Positions 5,876-14,358 of a DNA stretch of 26,580 nt are shown here, piece by piece. Each line of letters starts with the position of its first letter. Position 1 is the stretch's first letter. This DNA comes from Clostridiaceae bacterium (GTDB taxonomy: Bacteria > Bacillota > Clostridia > Oscillospirales > Acutalibacteraceae): NCBI GenBank assembly GCA_904501685.1, contig CAJGBX010000006.1, positions 1-26,580 on the forward strand. Reading direction: 5' to 3'. The notes under the pieces were generated by a model. It did no database searches. It was not told the origin of the DNA and saw only the letters and a list, made by a program, of their open reading frames with translations. Both the position numbers and the translations under genes were made by a program.

Positions 5876-7162
5876 TTATTTTACCTCAATACCGATATAT
5901 GGTGCGGCATCAACCTTGGTTCCGTTTATACGGACCTCAAAATGCAGATGATTTCCGGTAGATCTTCCGGTTGAGCCGACCTCTGCTATAACCTGACCTG
6001 CCGTAACCTTATCACCCTTTTTTGCAATCAGCTTACTGTTGTGTGCATATGCAGTTGCCGTCTTATCGTCATGCTGTATTATAACAATATTTCCGTATCC
6101 GTTTTGCCAGCCCGAGTATGTAACTGTACCGTCCAACGCCGCATAAACATCAGTGCCCTTAGGTGACGCAATATCAAGTCCCTTATGTCCTCTGCCGTCA
6201 CCCCAATAAGAGGTAATATATGCTCGGTCGGTTATAGGCAACGGAAAAGTCATAGTGGCCTTACTGCTGTCGTAAACATACCTTACCAACGGATATCCGT
6301 TATGGTAGTTATTGTTTGTTTTTGTGCCGACCTCAACTATTTTATTGACCGCCTCGCTTAATACAGTACTGCTGAGAGTTTTAGAAGATGCCTTTTCACC
6401 GTTGACATAGGTCACCTCGTCGGTTACCTTTTTGAGTCCGTTCTTGCCCTCTTGCAGGACCTTACTGTAATCGGTGGTTTTCTCATCATCATATTTTTTC
6501 TCGGTTTTATAAGAAATTTTAGACTCATAGGTGACAGTTTTCTTGGTTGTTATTTCAATCCCGTAATCACCGTTTTTAAGTGCCTCCCGGTTAACCCTGT
6601 TGGCTTCTAAAAAATCATTTGTCGTTTCAATTTCAGTTAAAACCGTATTATTGACAACGCCTACAAGCTCAGCACCGTCGGCAGTAAGACCCACCGTTAA
6701 CTCCTCCAGCATCAGGTCAAGCTCGTCCCTTGACAACGACACCGCCTTAAGCTCACCGTCAATATATACTCCAAAAGCACTGATTACGCCGATATCTTCA
6801 TTTTTAATCGACGAAGCTATTGTTTCGCAGTCGGTAATGCTTGAGGGCAAAACAAAGGCCTCACAAAACTCAAAAGTTGAGGTATCAACCTCACCATAAA
6901 CATCACGTCCGACCAAATCGGGTATGCTTTGTGCAGCAGCAGTGTCGGCAACAAAGCCGTATGAAGCACCGTTAAGCTTAACCTCAACCGCCGGCACCCT
7001 CATAACCGCCGCAGACCTTGGCTCACTGTCATCATAAAAAGCAAAGACCGCCGCAGAAATGCCGACACTTAGTATTATGGCAACCGCGGCCGCAATTAAG
7101 CGCCCTTTAAAATTGCCGAAAAACTTTAAATCTCCTATATTTTTAATCAAACAATCACCCAT
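5876..7162 (-). CDS. Membrane-anchored G5/M23-domain peptidoglycan endopeptidase
   Basis: This is a predicted zinc endopeptidase that cleaves peptide cross-links in peptidoglycan outside the cell. Residues 22-43 form an N-terminal membrane anchor. A variable extracytoplasmic region follows (50-200), then a G5-like beta domain (about 208-282, starting TVTYESKISYKTE) and a C-terminal M23 (LytM/Gly-Gly endopeptidase) domain (about 305-428). The metal-ligand motifs are intact: GHKGLD with H326 and D330, AYAH with H374, and HLHFEV with H405 and H407, so it should be active. The first ATG has no clear ribosome binding site. A TTG at codon 5 with GGGTGA upstream is an equally good start (7150). It has its own promoter (7197-7224) and is followed after 71 nt by the FMN-binding lipoprotein. 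A role in wall growth or separation is inferred. Confidence 0.9.
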   Translation of the reverse strand: MGDCLIKNIGDLKFFGNFKGRLIAAAVAIILSVGISAAVFAFYDDSEPRSAAVMRVPAVEVKLNGASYGFVADTAAAQSIPDLVGRDVYGEVDTSTFEFCEAFVLPSSITDCETIASSIKNEDIGVISAFGVYIDGELKAVSLSRDELDLMLEELTVGLTADGAELVGVVNNTVLTEIETTNDFLEANRVNREALKNGDYGIEITTKKTVTYESKISYKTEKKYDDEKTTDYSKVLQEGKNGLKKVTDEVTYVNGEKASSKTLSSTVLSEAVNKIVEVGTKTNNNYHNGYPLVRYVYDSSKATMTFPLPITDRAYITSYWGDGRGHKGLDIASPKGTDVYAALDGTVTYSGWQNGYGNIVIIQHDDKTATAYAHNSKLIAKKGDKVTAGQVIAEVGSTGRSTGNHLHFEVRINGTKVDAAPYIGIEVK

Positions 7163-7196
7163 ACAAAAAAGTTACAACTTTGTAATTTATGTGTAT

Positions 7197-7224
7197 ATTA
7201 TACACCTAAAGCACAAAATTGCAA
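7197..7224 (-). promoter_or_regulatory. Promoter of the M23 peptidase gene
   Basis: On the minus strand TTGCAA (7219-7224) is 16 nt from TATAAT (7197-7202). The -10 lies inside the palindrome GTGTATATTATACAC (7191-7205), which could also be an operator. The remainder of the gap to luxS holds the palindrome TAAGCCGGCTTA (7259-7270) but no U-rich terminator that I can identify. Confidence 0.6.
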
Positions 7225-7299
7225 CCATTTTTCAAATATTCAATTCAGGTAATTTATGTAAGCCGGCTTATTGCTTAACGACAATCCATATCCTCAACC

Positions 7300-7758
7300 T
7301 TAATATTTTAATTTATCAACGGTATACCCTTCTAAAACCGGTATAAACTCCATAGCCTCACGCTTGGCATCCTTTAAATCGTGCTCTAAATAGTTTCCGC
7401 ACTCAATTTTCGATACACCCGGCACATCACCCTCAAAATCTCTTAAAAACTGAAATGCGTTGTGCACTAAATCTATTACAGACTGAGGCTGAATATCACG
7501 CACCAGCAAATAAAAGCCGGTACGGCAACCCATAGGTCCGAAATAAATAATTCTATCCTTAAACTCACTGTTGCGAACAAAGGTAGCAATAATATGCTCG
7601 ATTGTATGCATTGCAGGGTTGTTAAGATAATTACCGCCGTTAGGCAGCTTCATTCTGATATCATAGGTCACAACGTCTCCGTCAATACGTGAGGTGTAAA
7701 TACCTCTTTGCAGTTTATTGTGATCAACCTCAAAGCTTGCTATTCTGTCCATTTTCAT
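7300..7758 (-). CDS. luxS: S-ribosylhomocysteine lyase LuxS
   Basis: LuxS cleaves S-ribosylhomocysteine to homocysteine and DPD, the precursor of autoinducer-2, within the activated methyl cycle. The protein shows the metal-binding HTIEH (H51, E54, H55), FGPMGCRTGFYL with catalytic-site C78, and ECGNYLEHDL (119-128) near the third metal ligand. At 152 residues it is of normal length. Its first ATG overlaps the stop of the acetyltransferase gene (ATGA). A second ATG at codon 3 (end at 7752) is better spaced, 7 nt after AGGA, and gives MDRIASFEVDH, the more usual N-terminus, so the true start may be there. No pfs or metE neighbour is visible. It may be carried by read-through from polC and the acetyltransferase gene; no own promoter was found. 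Confidence 0.97.
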   Translation of the reverse strand: MKMDRIASFEVDHNKLQRGIYTSRIDGDVVTYDIRMKLPNGGNYLNNPAMHTIEHIIATFVRNSEFKDRIIYFGPMGCRTGFYLLVRDIQPQSVIDLVHNAFQFLRDFEGDVPGVSKIECGNYLEHDLKDAKREAMEFIPVLEGYTVDKLKY

Positions 7759-8324
7759 TTCCTGCTTTCAAAATACATTTCATCGGTAATTGCGTAAATA
7801 TCAACATCGTCTACCCTGCCGTTATAATAAAACCCGTTTTTTGCCCTACCCTCAAACTCAAAGCCGAGTTTAAGCAAAACCCTTGCCGAAGCAGTATTTT
7901 GCGGTAACAATCTTGCAAAAACACGCTGCACCCTTATTCGGTCAAAGGCATAACCGCAAAGTGCCTCAGCTACCTCAGTAGCAAAACCGTGATTCCAAAT
8001 ATCACTTAAAATACTGTACCCGATTTCAGCCATTTTGTAATCGCTGTCCATTGAAACATAACTACAGGTACCGATAACTCTGCCGCTCAGCTTTTCCTCA
8101 ACCACAAAAAACATACATTTACGCTTGCGGTAAAGAGAAATCTGATAATTAATAAATTCCCGAGTTTCCTTTAGGCTCTCGTGCGGACTCCAAAGTGAAA
8201 ACCTCGAGGTTTCGGGACGGCGGCAAAGCTCGTACAAATCCTCGGCGTCCGTTTTTCGCACCATTCTTAATTTAAGCCGTTCGGTTTCTATTATCGGGTA
8301 CGGCACAAAAAATTCATTATACAA
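7755..8324 (-). CDS. GNAT-family N-acetyltransferase, RimJ/RimL type
   Basis: This is a predicted acetyl-CoA-dependent acetyltransferase of the RimJ/RimL subgroup, which modifies N-terminal amines of proteins or small molecules; the substrate is unknown. Typical elements are ETERLKLRMVRKTDAEDLY (13-31), EIGYSILSDIWNHGFATEVA with the acetyl-CoA-binding segment, and NTASARVLLKLGFEFEGR near the C-terminus. At 189 residues it is of normal length for the family. The start appears to be TTG (8322-8324), about 5 nt after GGGGGGGTG. The ribosome binding site includes a run of seven G. It lies 31 nt after polC and overlaps luxS by 4 nt, so the two are probably translated together. Confidence 0.88.
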   Translation of the reverse strand: MYNEFFVPYPIIETERLKLRMVRKTDAEDLYELCRRPETSRFSLWSPHESLKETREFINYQISLYRKRKCMFFVVEEKLSGRVIGTCSYVSMDSDYKMAEIGYSILSDIWNHGFATEVAEALCGYAFDRIRVQRVFARLLPQNTASARVLLKLGFEFEGRAKNGFYYNGRVDDVDIYAITDEMYFESRK

Positions 8325-8355
8325 AGCTTCACCCCCCCTTTTTAATAATTTCTAT

Positions 8356-11300
8356 TTAAAACAGTGTCATTTGATTGGTATCGGGCAAGAAGCTCAAGGC
8401 TCCAACCGATTTTAAGCTCTCAATAACCGACTTTGAAACACCCGATTCAATCTGCAAATCGTCAATTGAGAGGAAATTGCCCTCGTCAACCGCCTTTTGG
8501 ATATCAGCAGCGGCCTTTTCACCCACACCGGGTAAAATACCTATCGGCAACCGCATTTTTCCGTCCTCTACCAAGAATTTGCGCGAATGTGATTTTCTTA
8601 AATCAATCGGTAAAATCTCAATTCCTCGGCAAAGCATTTCATTAAAAATCAAAAGGTTATCCAAAACGCCCTTGTCCTTGGCACTTGCGGAATTTCCCAT
8701 AAGCTTAATATCATTTATACGCTTGATAACTGCATCTTTACCCTTGGTTAAAGTCTCAACATCAACATCGTCGGCACGTACAGTAAAGTATGCGCAGTAA
8801 AACTCTACCGGGCGGTGCACCTTATACCAAGCCAATCTTAAAGCGGCAATCATATATGCCGCGGCATGTGCCTTCGGGAACATATACTTGATTTTATAGC
8901 AGGAATCAATGTACCATTGCGGCACGTTGTTATCCTTCATTGCCTGAATATGCTCCTCGGTCAACAGCTTTTTAGCCTTACCCTTACGGACAATCTCCAT
9001 TATCTTAAAGGCCATTTTCTTGGGAACGCCCTTATAAATAAGATAGGTCATAATATTATCACGTGTGCCGATAACCTCAGAAATGGTACAGGTTCCGTTT
9101 TGAATCAATTCCTGAGCGTTACCAATCCAAACGTCGGTACCGTGTGAAAGACCCGAAATCTGAAGTAAATCCGAAAAGGTTTTAGGCTTAGATTCAATCA
9201 GCATATCACGAACAAACTTTGTACCCAATTCAGGTAACGCATAGGTACCGGTTTTTGAAAGAATATCACCCTCGGTTACACCTAATGCCTTAGGCGAGCC
9301 GAAAAGACTCATAACCTCAGGGTCACTCATCGAAACCGACAGCACCGGTATTCCGGTATACTCCTCCAAATACTTGTAAATCGACGGCACATCGTGTCCG
9401 AGCTCGTCAAGCTTTAATATATTATCGTGAATCTTATGGAAATCAAAATGGGTTGTAACCATATCGGAATCAACCTTGTCAGCAGGATGCTGAACGGGGC
9501 AGAAATCGTAAATCTCCATATCCCTGGGGACTACAACCATACCGCCGGGATGCTGACCGGTGGTGCGTTTAATAGCGGCACCGTCAATAGCCGAGGCAAG
9601 ACGTGCCTCCTCAGCCTTATTCATTGTTTTGCCGTAATCCTCGGCATAATGCTTAACATAGCCGAAGGCTGTTTTTTCAGCAACGGTAGCAATGGTACCG
9701 GCCTTAAAAACGTTATCCGCACCGAACAGCTCTTCGGTATATTTATGGACTAACGGCTGTACCTCACCCGAAAAGTTTTGGTCAATATCCGGGACCTTAT
9801 CACCGTCAAACCCTAAGAAGGTTTCGAACGGGATATCGTGTCCGTCGCGGTTGTAATCACTGCCGCATTCAGGGCACTTTTTCGGTGGCAGGTCAAAGCC
9901 CGACCCGACCGAGCCATCCAATATAAACTCACTATTCTTACACTTCGGGCAAACATAGTGCGGAACTAAAGGATTAACCTCCGAAATGCCGGCCATTGTA
10001 GCAGCAAAGGATGAACCGACCGAACCACGCGAGCCAACCAAGTAACCCTTGCTTTCGGAATATTCAACCAGCTTTTGTGCCGTAACATACATAACCGAGA
10101 AGCCGTGACGGATAATGGAATCAAGCTCACGCTCCAGACGTTCCTTGACAACTTGGGGCAACGGGTTTCCGTAAATTTCGTGAGCTCTGCCATAGGTTTT
10201 TTCGGTCAAAATATCGTCCGAGCCTTCAATTTTAGGCGGATAGTTGCCGCTTGGCACTGCACGGACATTTTTCTCAACCATATCGGCAATTTTTCCGGGA
10301 TTATCAATTACAACCTCTTTTGCCCGGTCACCTAAATATGCAAATTCCCTAAGCATTTCATCGGTTGTCTTAAAGTAAAGCGGTGCCTGGTCCTCGGCAT
10401 CGGTGAAGCCCTGACCCGCCATTAAAATAGTACGCAGCTTGGCGTCCTCAGGATCAAGGAAATGCACGTCACCGGTAGCCACCACCGGCTTACCCAGCTT
10501 GTCGGCAATTTCGATAATTCTGCGGTTGAAATCAAGCAGTTCCTCCTCAGACTTGACCGTTCCGTTTCGAAGCATAAACATATTATTGCCTCGGGGCTGG
10601 ATTTCCAAATAATCATAAAAATCGGCTAATTTTAAGATTTCTTCTTCCGATTTTCCGTCTAAAATGGCCCTGAAAATTTCACCCTGCTCACAAGCCGAAC
10701 CGATAATCAAGCCCTCGCGGTACTGCTTCAGTACCGATTTCGGAATAAGCGGTCTTGCCGGACGGGGCTTTGACGGATTAGATTTGTTATATGTTTTTAA
10801 GTAATATTTTAAGTTTGAAAATGAAATCAAGCGGTAAAGATTTTTAAGTCCTGCCTGATTTTTAACCAATATAATTTGGTGATAGCGAGTCAAAGCCGTC
10901 GAATCTACACCGCCGTCGATACCGCCATCGGTTTCCTGCCCGTCGATATCATTTACAAAATAATCCTCAACACCGTAAATAACCTTAAAATCGGCATCCT
11001 CATTATCATGCATAATATCGTCATAGGCACTCATCGCATCAGGGAACGCCTGCACTACACCGTGGTCGGTAATAGCAACCGCCTTATGTCCCCACTTAAA
11101 TGCACGCTTAACAATATCCTTTACAGGTGAAACGGCATCCATCTGCGACATACTGGTATGCATATGCAATTCAATTCGGGTTTCCTCGGCATTATCACAC
11201 TTAGCCGGTCTTTTCTTGGCAGTAGCCAAAGCATCCGGCTCAAAGCAATAATCCTTTTCCCAATCATCCATAGCGTATTTGCCATGAATCACAACGCAAG

Positions 11301-12183
11301 AGCCCTTTTTAAGAGCACCTGAAAACAGGTCAACAAAGTTATTGTTTATAAGAGTTTTTACCGTAATCGAGTTAGTACCGTCATAAATTTGGAATTTAAC
11401 ACGATGCCTGTTTCCGTTTTTAGTCGGCACAACCTCTGAAAAGAATACCTCACCCCAAACTAAGGACTCATCCTCCTCAGGACTGATTTGCGACAACGGA
11501 ATCATTGTACCCTGCAGTTTTTTACCGTAAATCAGCTCTATTGTATCGGGTAAAATATCAGCATTTTCAGGAATCTGCAGTCCCGAAACCTTACGCGGTT
11601 CCTGCGGTTTACGTTCACCCGAACTAACGTTATTACTAGGTGAAACGGCAACCTTAAACGGCTCCTGTTTATATTCGGGAGCCTTGATTTCAACATTCTC
11701 AAGCTGACCGTTAAAACCGATTTCAGCCTCAATACCAAACCGTTCGGCAATGATATTGCAAAACTGCCGTTCGAAATTACATTCTTTAATAGTTTCCATT
11801 CCGCCGAATTTCAAGGTAATGGCTATTGCTGAATTTTTTTGCCTGCCGTCATACACCTCAAACTCGGCACCGTTAAAGTAGCCGTTAAGCATAACGTTTG
11901 AAGCACGAAGCTCGTTAGCTATATCCTCGGCCGCCAAAGGACAAAAGCACTCCTCATCAAAGTGCTGACTGAATTTTACACAATTAAGCCTTAATTCAAC
12001 GGCAATACGGTCGGAAAGCTTTAGTATTTCTTCCCTTTTTATGTATTTATTAAAACGGCAACGGCAAAAAAGTTCTCTTTTTTCGGCATCAACCCTGCAG
12101 CACTCAACAAGACCGCCCTTGATACTGTCATCAAAGCCGTTCAAAATTTGACCGAATATATTTTCCAACCGCTGTAATTCCAT
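8356..12183 (-). CDS. polC: DNA polymerase III alpha subunit PolC, lacking the 3'-5' exonuclease domain
   Basis: This is the main replicative polymerase of Firmicutes. Domain order in its 1275 residues is: N-terminal domain (1-190), OB domain (about 240-320), PHP domain (335-600, with HMH 340-342 and ITDHG 371-375), then the polymerase core with the zinc-binding cysteines CPKC (745-748) and CPEC (770-773), catalytic PDIDQNF (798-804) and LKLDELGHD (923-931), a helix-hairpin-helix (GILPGVGEKAA, 1215-1225) and the beta-clamp motif QMTLF at the very C-terminus. Typical PolC proteins are about 1430-1460 residues because a DnaQ-like exonuclease is inserted in PHP after the YGVE motif. Here YGVEDYFV (403-410) passes through a short Gly/Asp-rich linker directly into YHQIILVKN (434-442), with no DVETTG or HNASFD motif. 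It ends the housekeeping cluster after ispG. Confidence 0.96.
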   Translation of the reverse strand: MELQRLENIFGQILNGFDDSIKGGLVECCRVDAEKRELFCRCRFNKYIKREEILKLSDRIAVELRLNCVKFSQHFDEECFCPLAAEDIANELRASNVMLNGYFNGAEFEVYDGRQKNSAIAITLKFGGMETIKECNFERQFCNIIAERFGIEAEIGFNGQLENVEIKAPEYKQEPFKVAVSPSNNVSSGERKPQEPRKVSGLQIPENADILPDTIELIYGKKLQGTMIPLSQISPEEDESLVWGEVFFSEVVPTKNGNRHRVKFQIYDGTNSITVKTLINNNFVDLFSGALKKGSCVVIHGKYAMDDWEKDYCFEPDALATAKKRPAKCDNAEETRIELHMHTSMSQMDAVSPVKDIVKRAFKWGHKAVAITDHGVVQAFPDAMSAYDDIMHDNEDADFKVIYGVEDYFVNDIDGQETDGGIDGGVDSTALTRYHQIILVKNQAGLKNLYRLISFSNLKYYLKTYNKSNPSKPRPARPLIPKSVLKQYREGLIIGSACEQGEIFRAILDGKSEEEILKLADFYDYLEIQPRGNNMFMLRNGTVKSEEELLDFNRRIIEIADKLGKPVVATGDVHFLDPEDAKLRTILMAGQGFTDAEDQAPLYFKTTDEMLREFAYLGDRAKEVVIDNPGKIADMVEKNVRAVPSGNYPPKIEGSDDILTEKTYGRAHEIYGNPLPQVVKERLERELDSIIRHGFSVMYVTAQKLVEYSESKGYLVGSRGSVGSSFAATMAGISEVNPLVPHYVCPKCKNSEFILDGSVGSGFDLPPKKCPECGSDYNRDGHDIPFETFLGFDGDKVPDIDQNFSGEVQPLVHKYTEELFGADNVFKAGTIATVAEKTAFGYVKHYAEDYGKTMNKAEEARLASAIDGAAIKRTTGQHPGGMVVVPRDMEIYDFCPVQHPADKVDSDMVTTHFDFHKIHDNILKLDELGHDVPSIYKYLEEYTGIPVLSVSMSDPEVMSLFGSPKALGVTEGDILSKTGTYALPELGTKFVRDMLIESKPKTFSDLLQISGLSHGTDVWIGNAQELIQNGTCTISEVIGTRDNIMTYLIYKGVPKKMAFKIMEIVRKGKAKKLLTEEHIQAMKDNNVPQWYIDSCYKIKYMFPKAHAAAYMIAALRLAWYKVHRPVEFYCAYFTVRADDVDVETLTKGKDAVIKRINDIKLMGNSASAKDKGVLDNLLIFNEMLCRGIEILPIDLRKSHSRKFLVEDGKMRLPIGILPGVGEKAAADIQKAVDEGNFLSIDDLQIESGVSKSVIESLKSVGALSFLPDTNQMTLF

Positions 12184-12204
12184 TTTTTTTGCTTGCCTTT
12201 CTGT

Positions 12205-13257
12205 CTATAGCTTTTCAATCTCTGCCATAAGCTCGGCCAAAAGACCTTCCTCCGGCACCTTACGTAATATCTCGCCTTTTTTGAATATAATACCGCAGCC
12301 GTCACCGCCGGCGACACCGATATCGGCCTCTTTTGCCTCACCCGGGCCGTTTACAACACATCCCATTATAGCAACTGTAATATTTTTATCACAATCTTCA
12401 AGTAGCTCTTCGGCCTTCTTTGCCAATTCAATAAGATTAATTCTCGTTCTTCCGCAGGTCGGACAGGATACGATTTTTACTCCGTCATTTCGAAGACCTA
12501 CCGCCTTTAAAATATCTTTTGCGGCTCTGACCTCTTTTATCGGATCATCTGTTAATGACACGCGAATTGTATCACCGATTCCTCTAAGTAAAAGTCCGCC
12601 GATACCTGCCGCCGAAAGAATTGAACCCATACGCTCGGTACCTGCTTCGGTAACGCCGACGTGTAGCGGATAACGGCACCTTTCGGCCGCCTTGGTATAA
12701 GCCTCATACATAGTCGGCACCGTTGACGATTTCATTGACAGAACAATGTCATCAAAATCAAACTTTTCTAAAAGTGATGCGTGATACAAGGCACTTTCCA
12801 CCAATGCGTCAGCCGTCGGTCCGCCGAACTTAGCCAAAATTTCCTTTTCAACCGAGCCGGAGTTAACACCGATTCTGATAGGAATATTATGTGCCTTGCA
12901 GGCATCTGCAACCGCCTTGACCCTTGAGTCGTCACCAATATTACCGGGGTTTATACGAATTTTATCCACACCTGCGGCAACCGATTCTAAAGCCAATTTA
13001 TAATCAAAATGTATGTCGGCAACTATCGGTGCTTTTACCGCCTCTTTAAGCGCCGGAATCAGCCTTACCGCATCCATATCGGGGATTGCGGCACGAATAA
13101 TTTCACAGCCTGCCTTTTCCAAGGCTACCGCTTGGGCTACACTTTTTTCTATATCATATGACGGTGCACTGAGCATTGACTGAACAGTGACATTACTACC
13201 TCCGCCGATTGTTAATGAGCCTACCGAAACCGCCTTTGTTAAGACCCGAGTATACAT
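12205..13257 (-). CDS. ispG: 4-hydroxy-3-methylbut-2-en-1-yl diphosphate synthase IspG (GcpE)
   Basis: This [4Fe-4S] enzyme of the MEP isoprenoid pathway converts MEcPP to HMBPP. It has an N-terminal TIM-barrel part (1-255, with RINPGNIG at 101-108) and a C-terminal Fe-S domain with the three cluster cysteines, C265 and C268 in SCPTCGRT and C300 in MGCVVNGPGE, plus E307 in the last motif. Length 350 is normal for bacteria. The ATG start follows AAGGGAGTG, which overlaps the rseP stop region. It lies 12 nt from rseP and 21 nt from polC. It occupies the position that proS holds in the Bacillus cluster, and sits near dxr and uppS, linking early and late isoprenoid steps. Confidence 0.97.
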   Translation of the reverse strand: MYTRVLTKAVSVGSLTIGGGSNVTVQSMLSAPSYDIEKSVAQAVALEKAGCEIIRAAIPDMDAVRLIPALKEAVKAPIVADIHFDYKLALESVAAGVDKIRINPGNIGDDSRVKAVADACKAHNIPIRIGVNSGSVEKEILAKFGGPTADALVESALYHASLLEKFDFDDIVLSMKSSTVPTMYEAYTKAAERCRYPLHVGVTEAGTERMGSILSAAGIGGLLLRGIGDTIRVSLTDDPIKEVRAAKDILKAVGLRNDGVKIVSCPTCGRTRINLIELAKKAEELLEDCDKNITVAIMGCVVNGPGEAKEADIGVAGGDGCGIIFKKGEILRKVPEEGLLAELMAEIEKL

Positions 13258-13269
13258 TTTTACACTCCC

Positions 13270-14334
13270 TTAAAAGAATCCGAATATATCCTTAACTGTA
13301 ATAAACGCCATAAATAAAAGCAGAAGTATCAGACCGATTCCGTGTACCATACCCTCTGCCTTTTTGGGTATAGGACGTCTTATAATCATCTCGATAAGCA
13401 AAAAGAAAGCTCTTCCGCCATCTAATGCCGGCACCGGCAACAAATTGAAAATGCCCAAATTAATTGTAATAAGTGCAATCATCGGCAATAAATCCATTAA
13501 GCTGGTTTTAGCCACCGTCGCTATTGCATCTGTAACGCCGACCGGACCTGATATGGCACTGATACCAAACTTTCCGGTAATTAAATCCACTAGTGAAAAC
13601 CAAATCACTCTAGCATATGACACCGTTCTTGTAAACGACTGTCTTAAAAACGAGCCAAAGGTTTTATCCTCGGTATCAAGATAAAAATCAACGTCAACAT
13701 AGTTTATACCGCTTTCAGTCTTGGTATTGAACCTGACGTCAAGCGGAACATCCTTACCGTTTCGCTCTACGGTCATTTCCAAGGTATTGCCCTTAACATT
13801 TGAAAGACAATATCTCAGATCATTAACCGAATAGATATTCCGACCGTTGATTTCAACAATTTTATCACCTACCGCAAGACCGCTTTGCTGACTCATCACG
13901 TTTTCCTCGTGAAAGCTATGAACGGTTGTGGTAATGTAACGGTCGGCAGGAGCCAAGGTGCACATAACCAAAATTAAGCCGAACACCAAATTCATAAAAG
14001 CACCGGCGACAATAATAATCAGCCTACGCCAGGCCGCCTTGTTACAAAACGCCTTACTGTCACCGCTTTCCTCATCCTCACCCTCCATAGCACAAAAGCC
14101 TCCGAAGGGAAGCAAGCGAACCGAATAGAGTGTTTCCTTGCCCTGCTTTTTAAACAGTGTCGGACCAAATCCTATTGCAAATTCGTTAACCCTGACACCC
14201 ATAAGCTTTGCGGCAATGAAATGACCGAACTCGTGAATGAATATCATAAAAAGGAAGGCCAGTATAGCCACTAAATACGGCCATACTGTACTCCAAACAT
14301 CTCCGATTTTCGAAAAAACACTGAGTAAAATCAC
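13270..14334 (-). CDS. rseP: Site-2 intramembrane zinc protease RseP/RasP (M50B)
   Basis: This intramembrane metalloprotease cleaves anti-sigma factors and remnant signal peptides. Visible are the zinc motif HEFGH (34-38) in the first membrane helix, a PDZ domain (about 140-205, with GLAVGDKIVEING at 152-164), and the third zinc ligand region NLLPVPALDGGR (297-308) in a later helix. Four membrane helices are apparent (about 18-40, 105-127, 285-312, 331-350). The start is GTG (14332-14334) with AGGTGG 7 nt upstream. The length of 354 residues is standard. It lies between dxr and ispG, the usual place for this gene in Firmicutes. Confidence 0.96.
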   Translation of the reverse strand: MILLSVFSKIGDVWSTVWPYLVAILAFLFMIFIHEFGHFIAAKLMGVRVNEFAIGFGPTLFKKQGKETLYSVRLLPFGGFCAMEGEDEESGDSKAFCNKAAWRRLIIIVAGAFMNLVFGLILVMCTLAPADRYITTTVHSFHEENVMSQQSGLAVGDKIVEINGRNIYSVNDLRYCLSNVKGNTLEMTVERNGKDVPLDVRFNTKTESGINYVDVDFYLDTEDKTFGSFLRQSFTRTVSYARVIWFSLVDLITGKFGISAISGPVGVTDAIATVAKTSLMDLLPMIALITINLGIFNLLPVPALDGGRAFFLLIEMIIRRPIPKKAEGMVHGIGLILLLLFMAFITVKDIFGFF

Positions 14335-14358
14335 TAAAAAACCACCTAGAAATAATAT

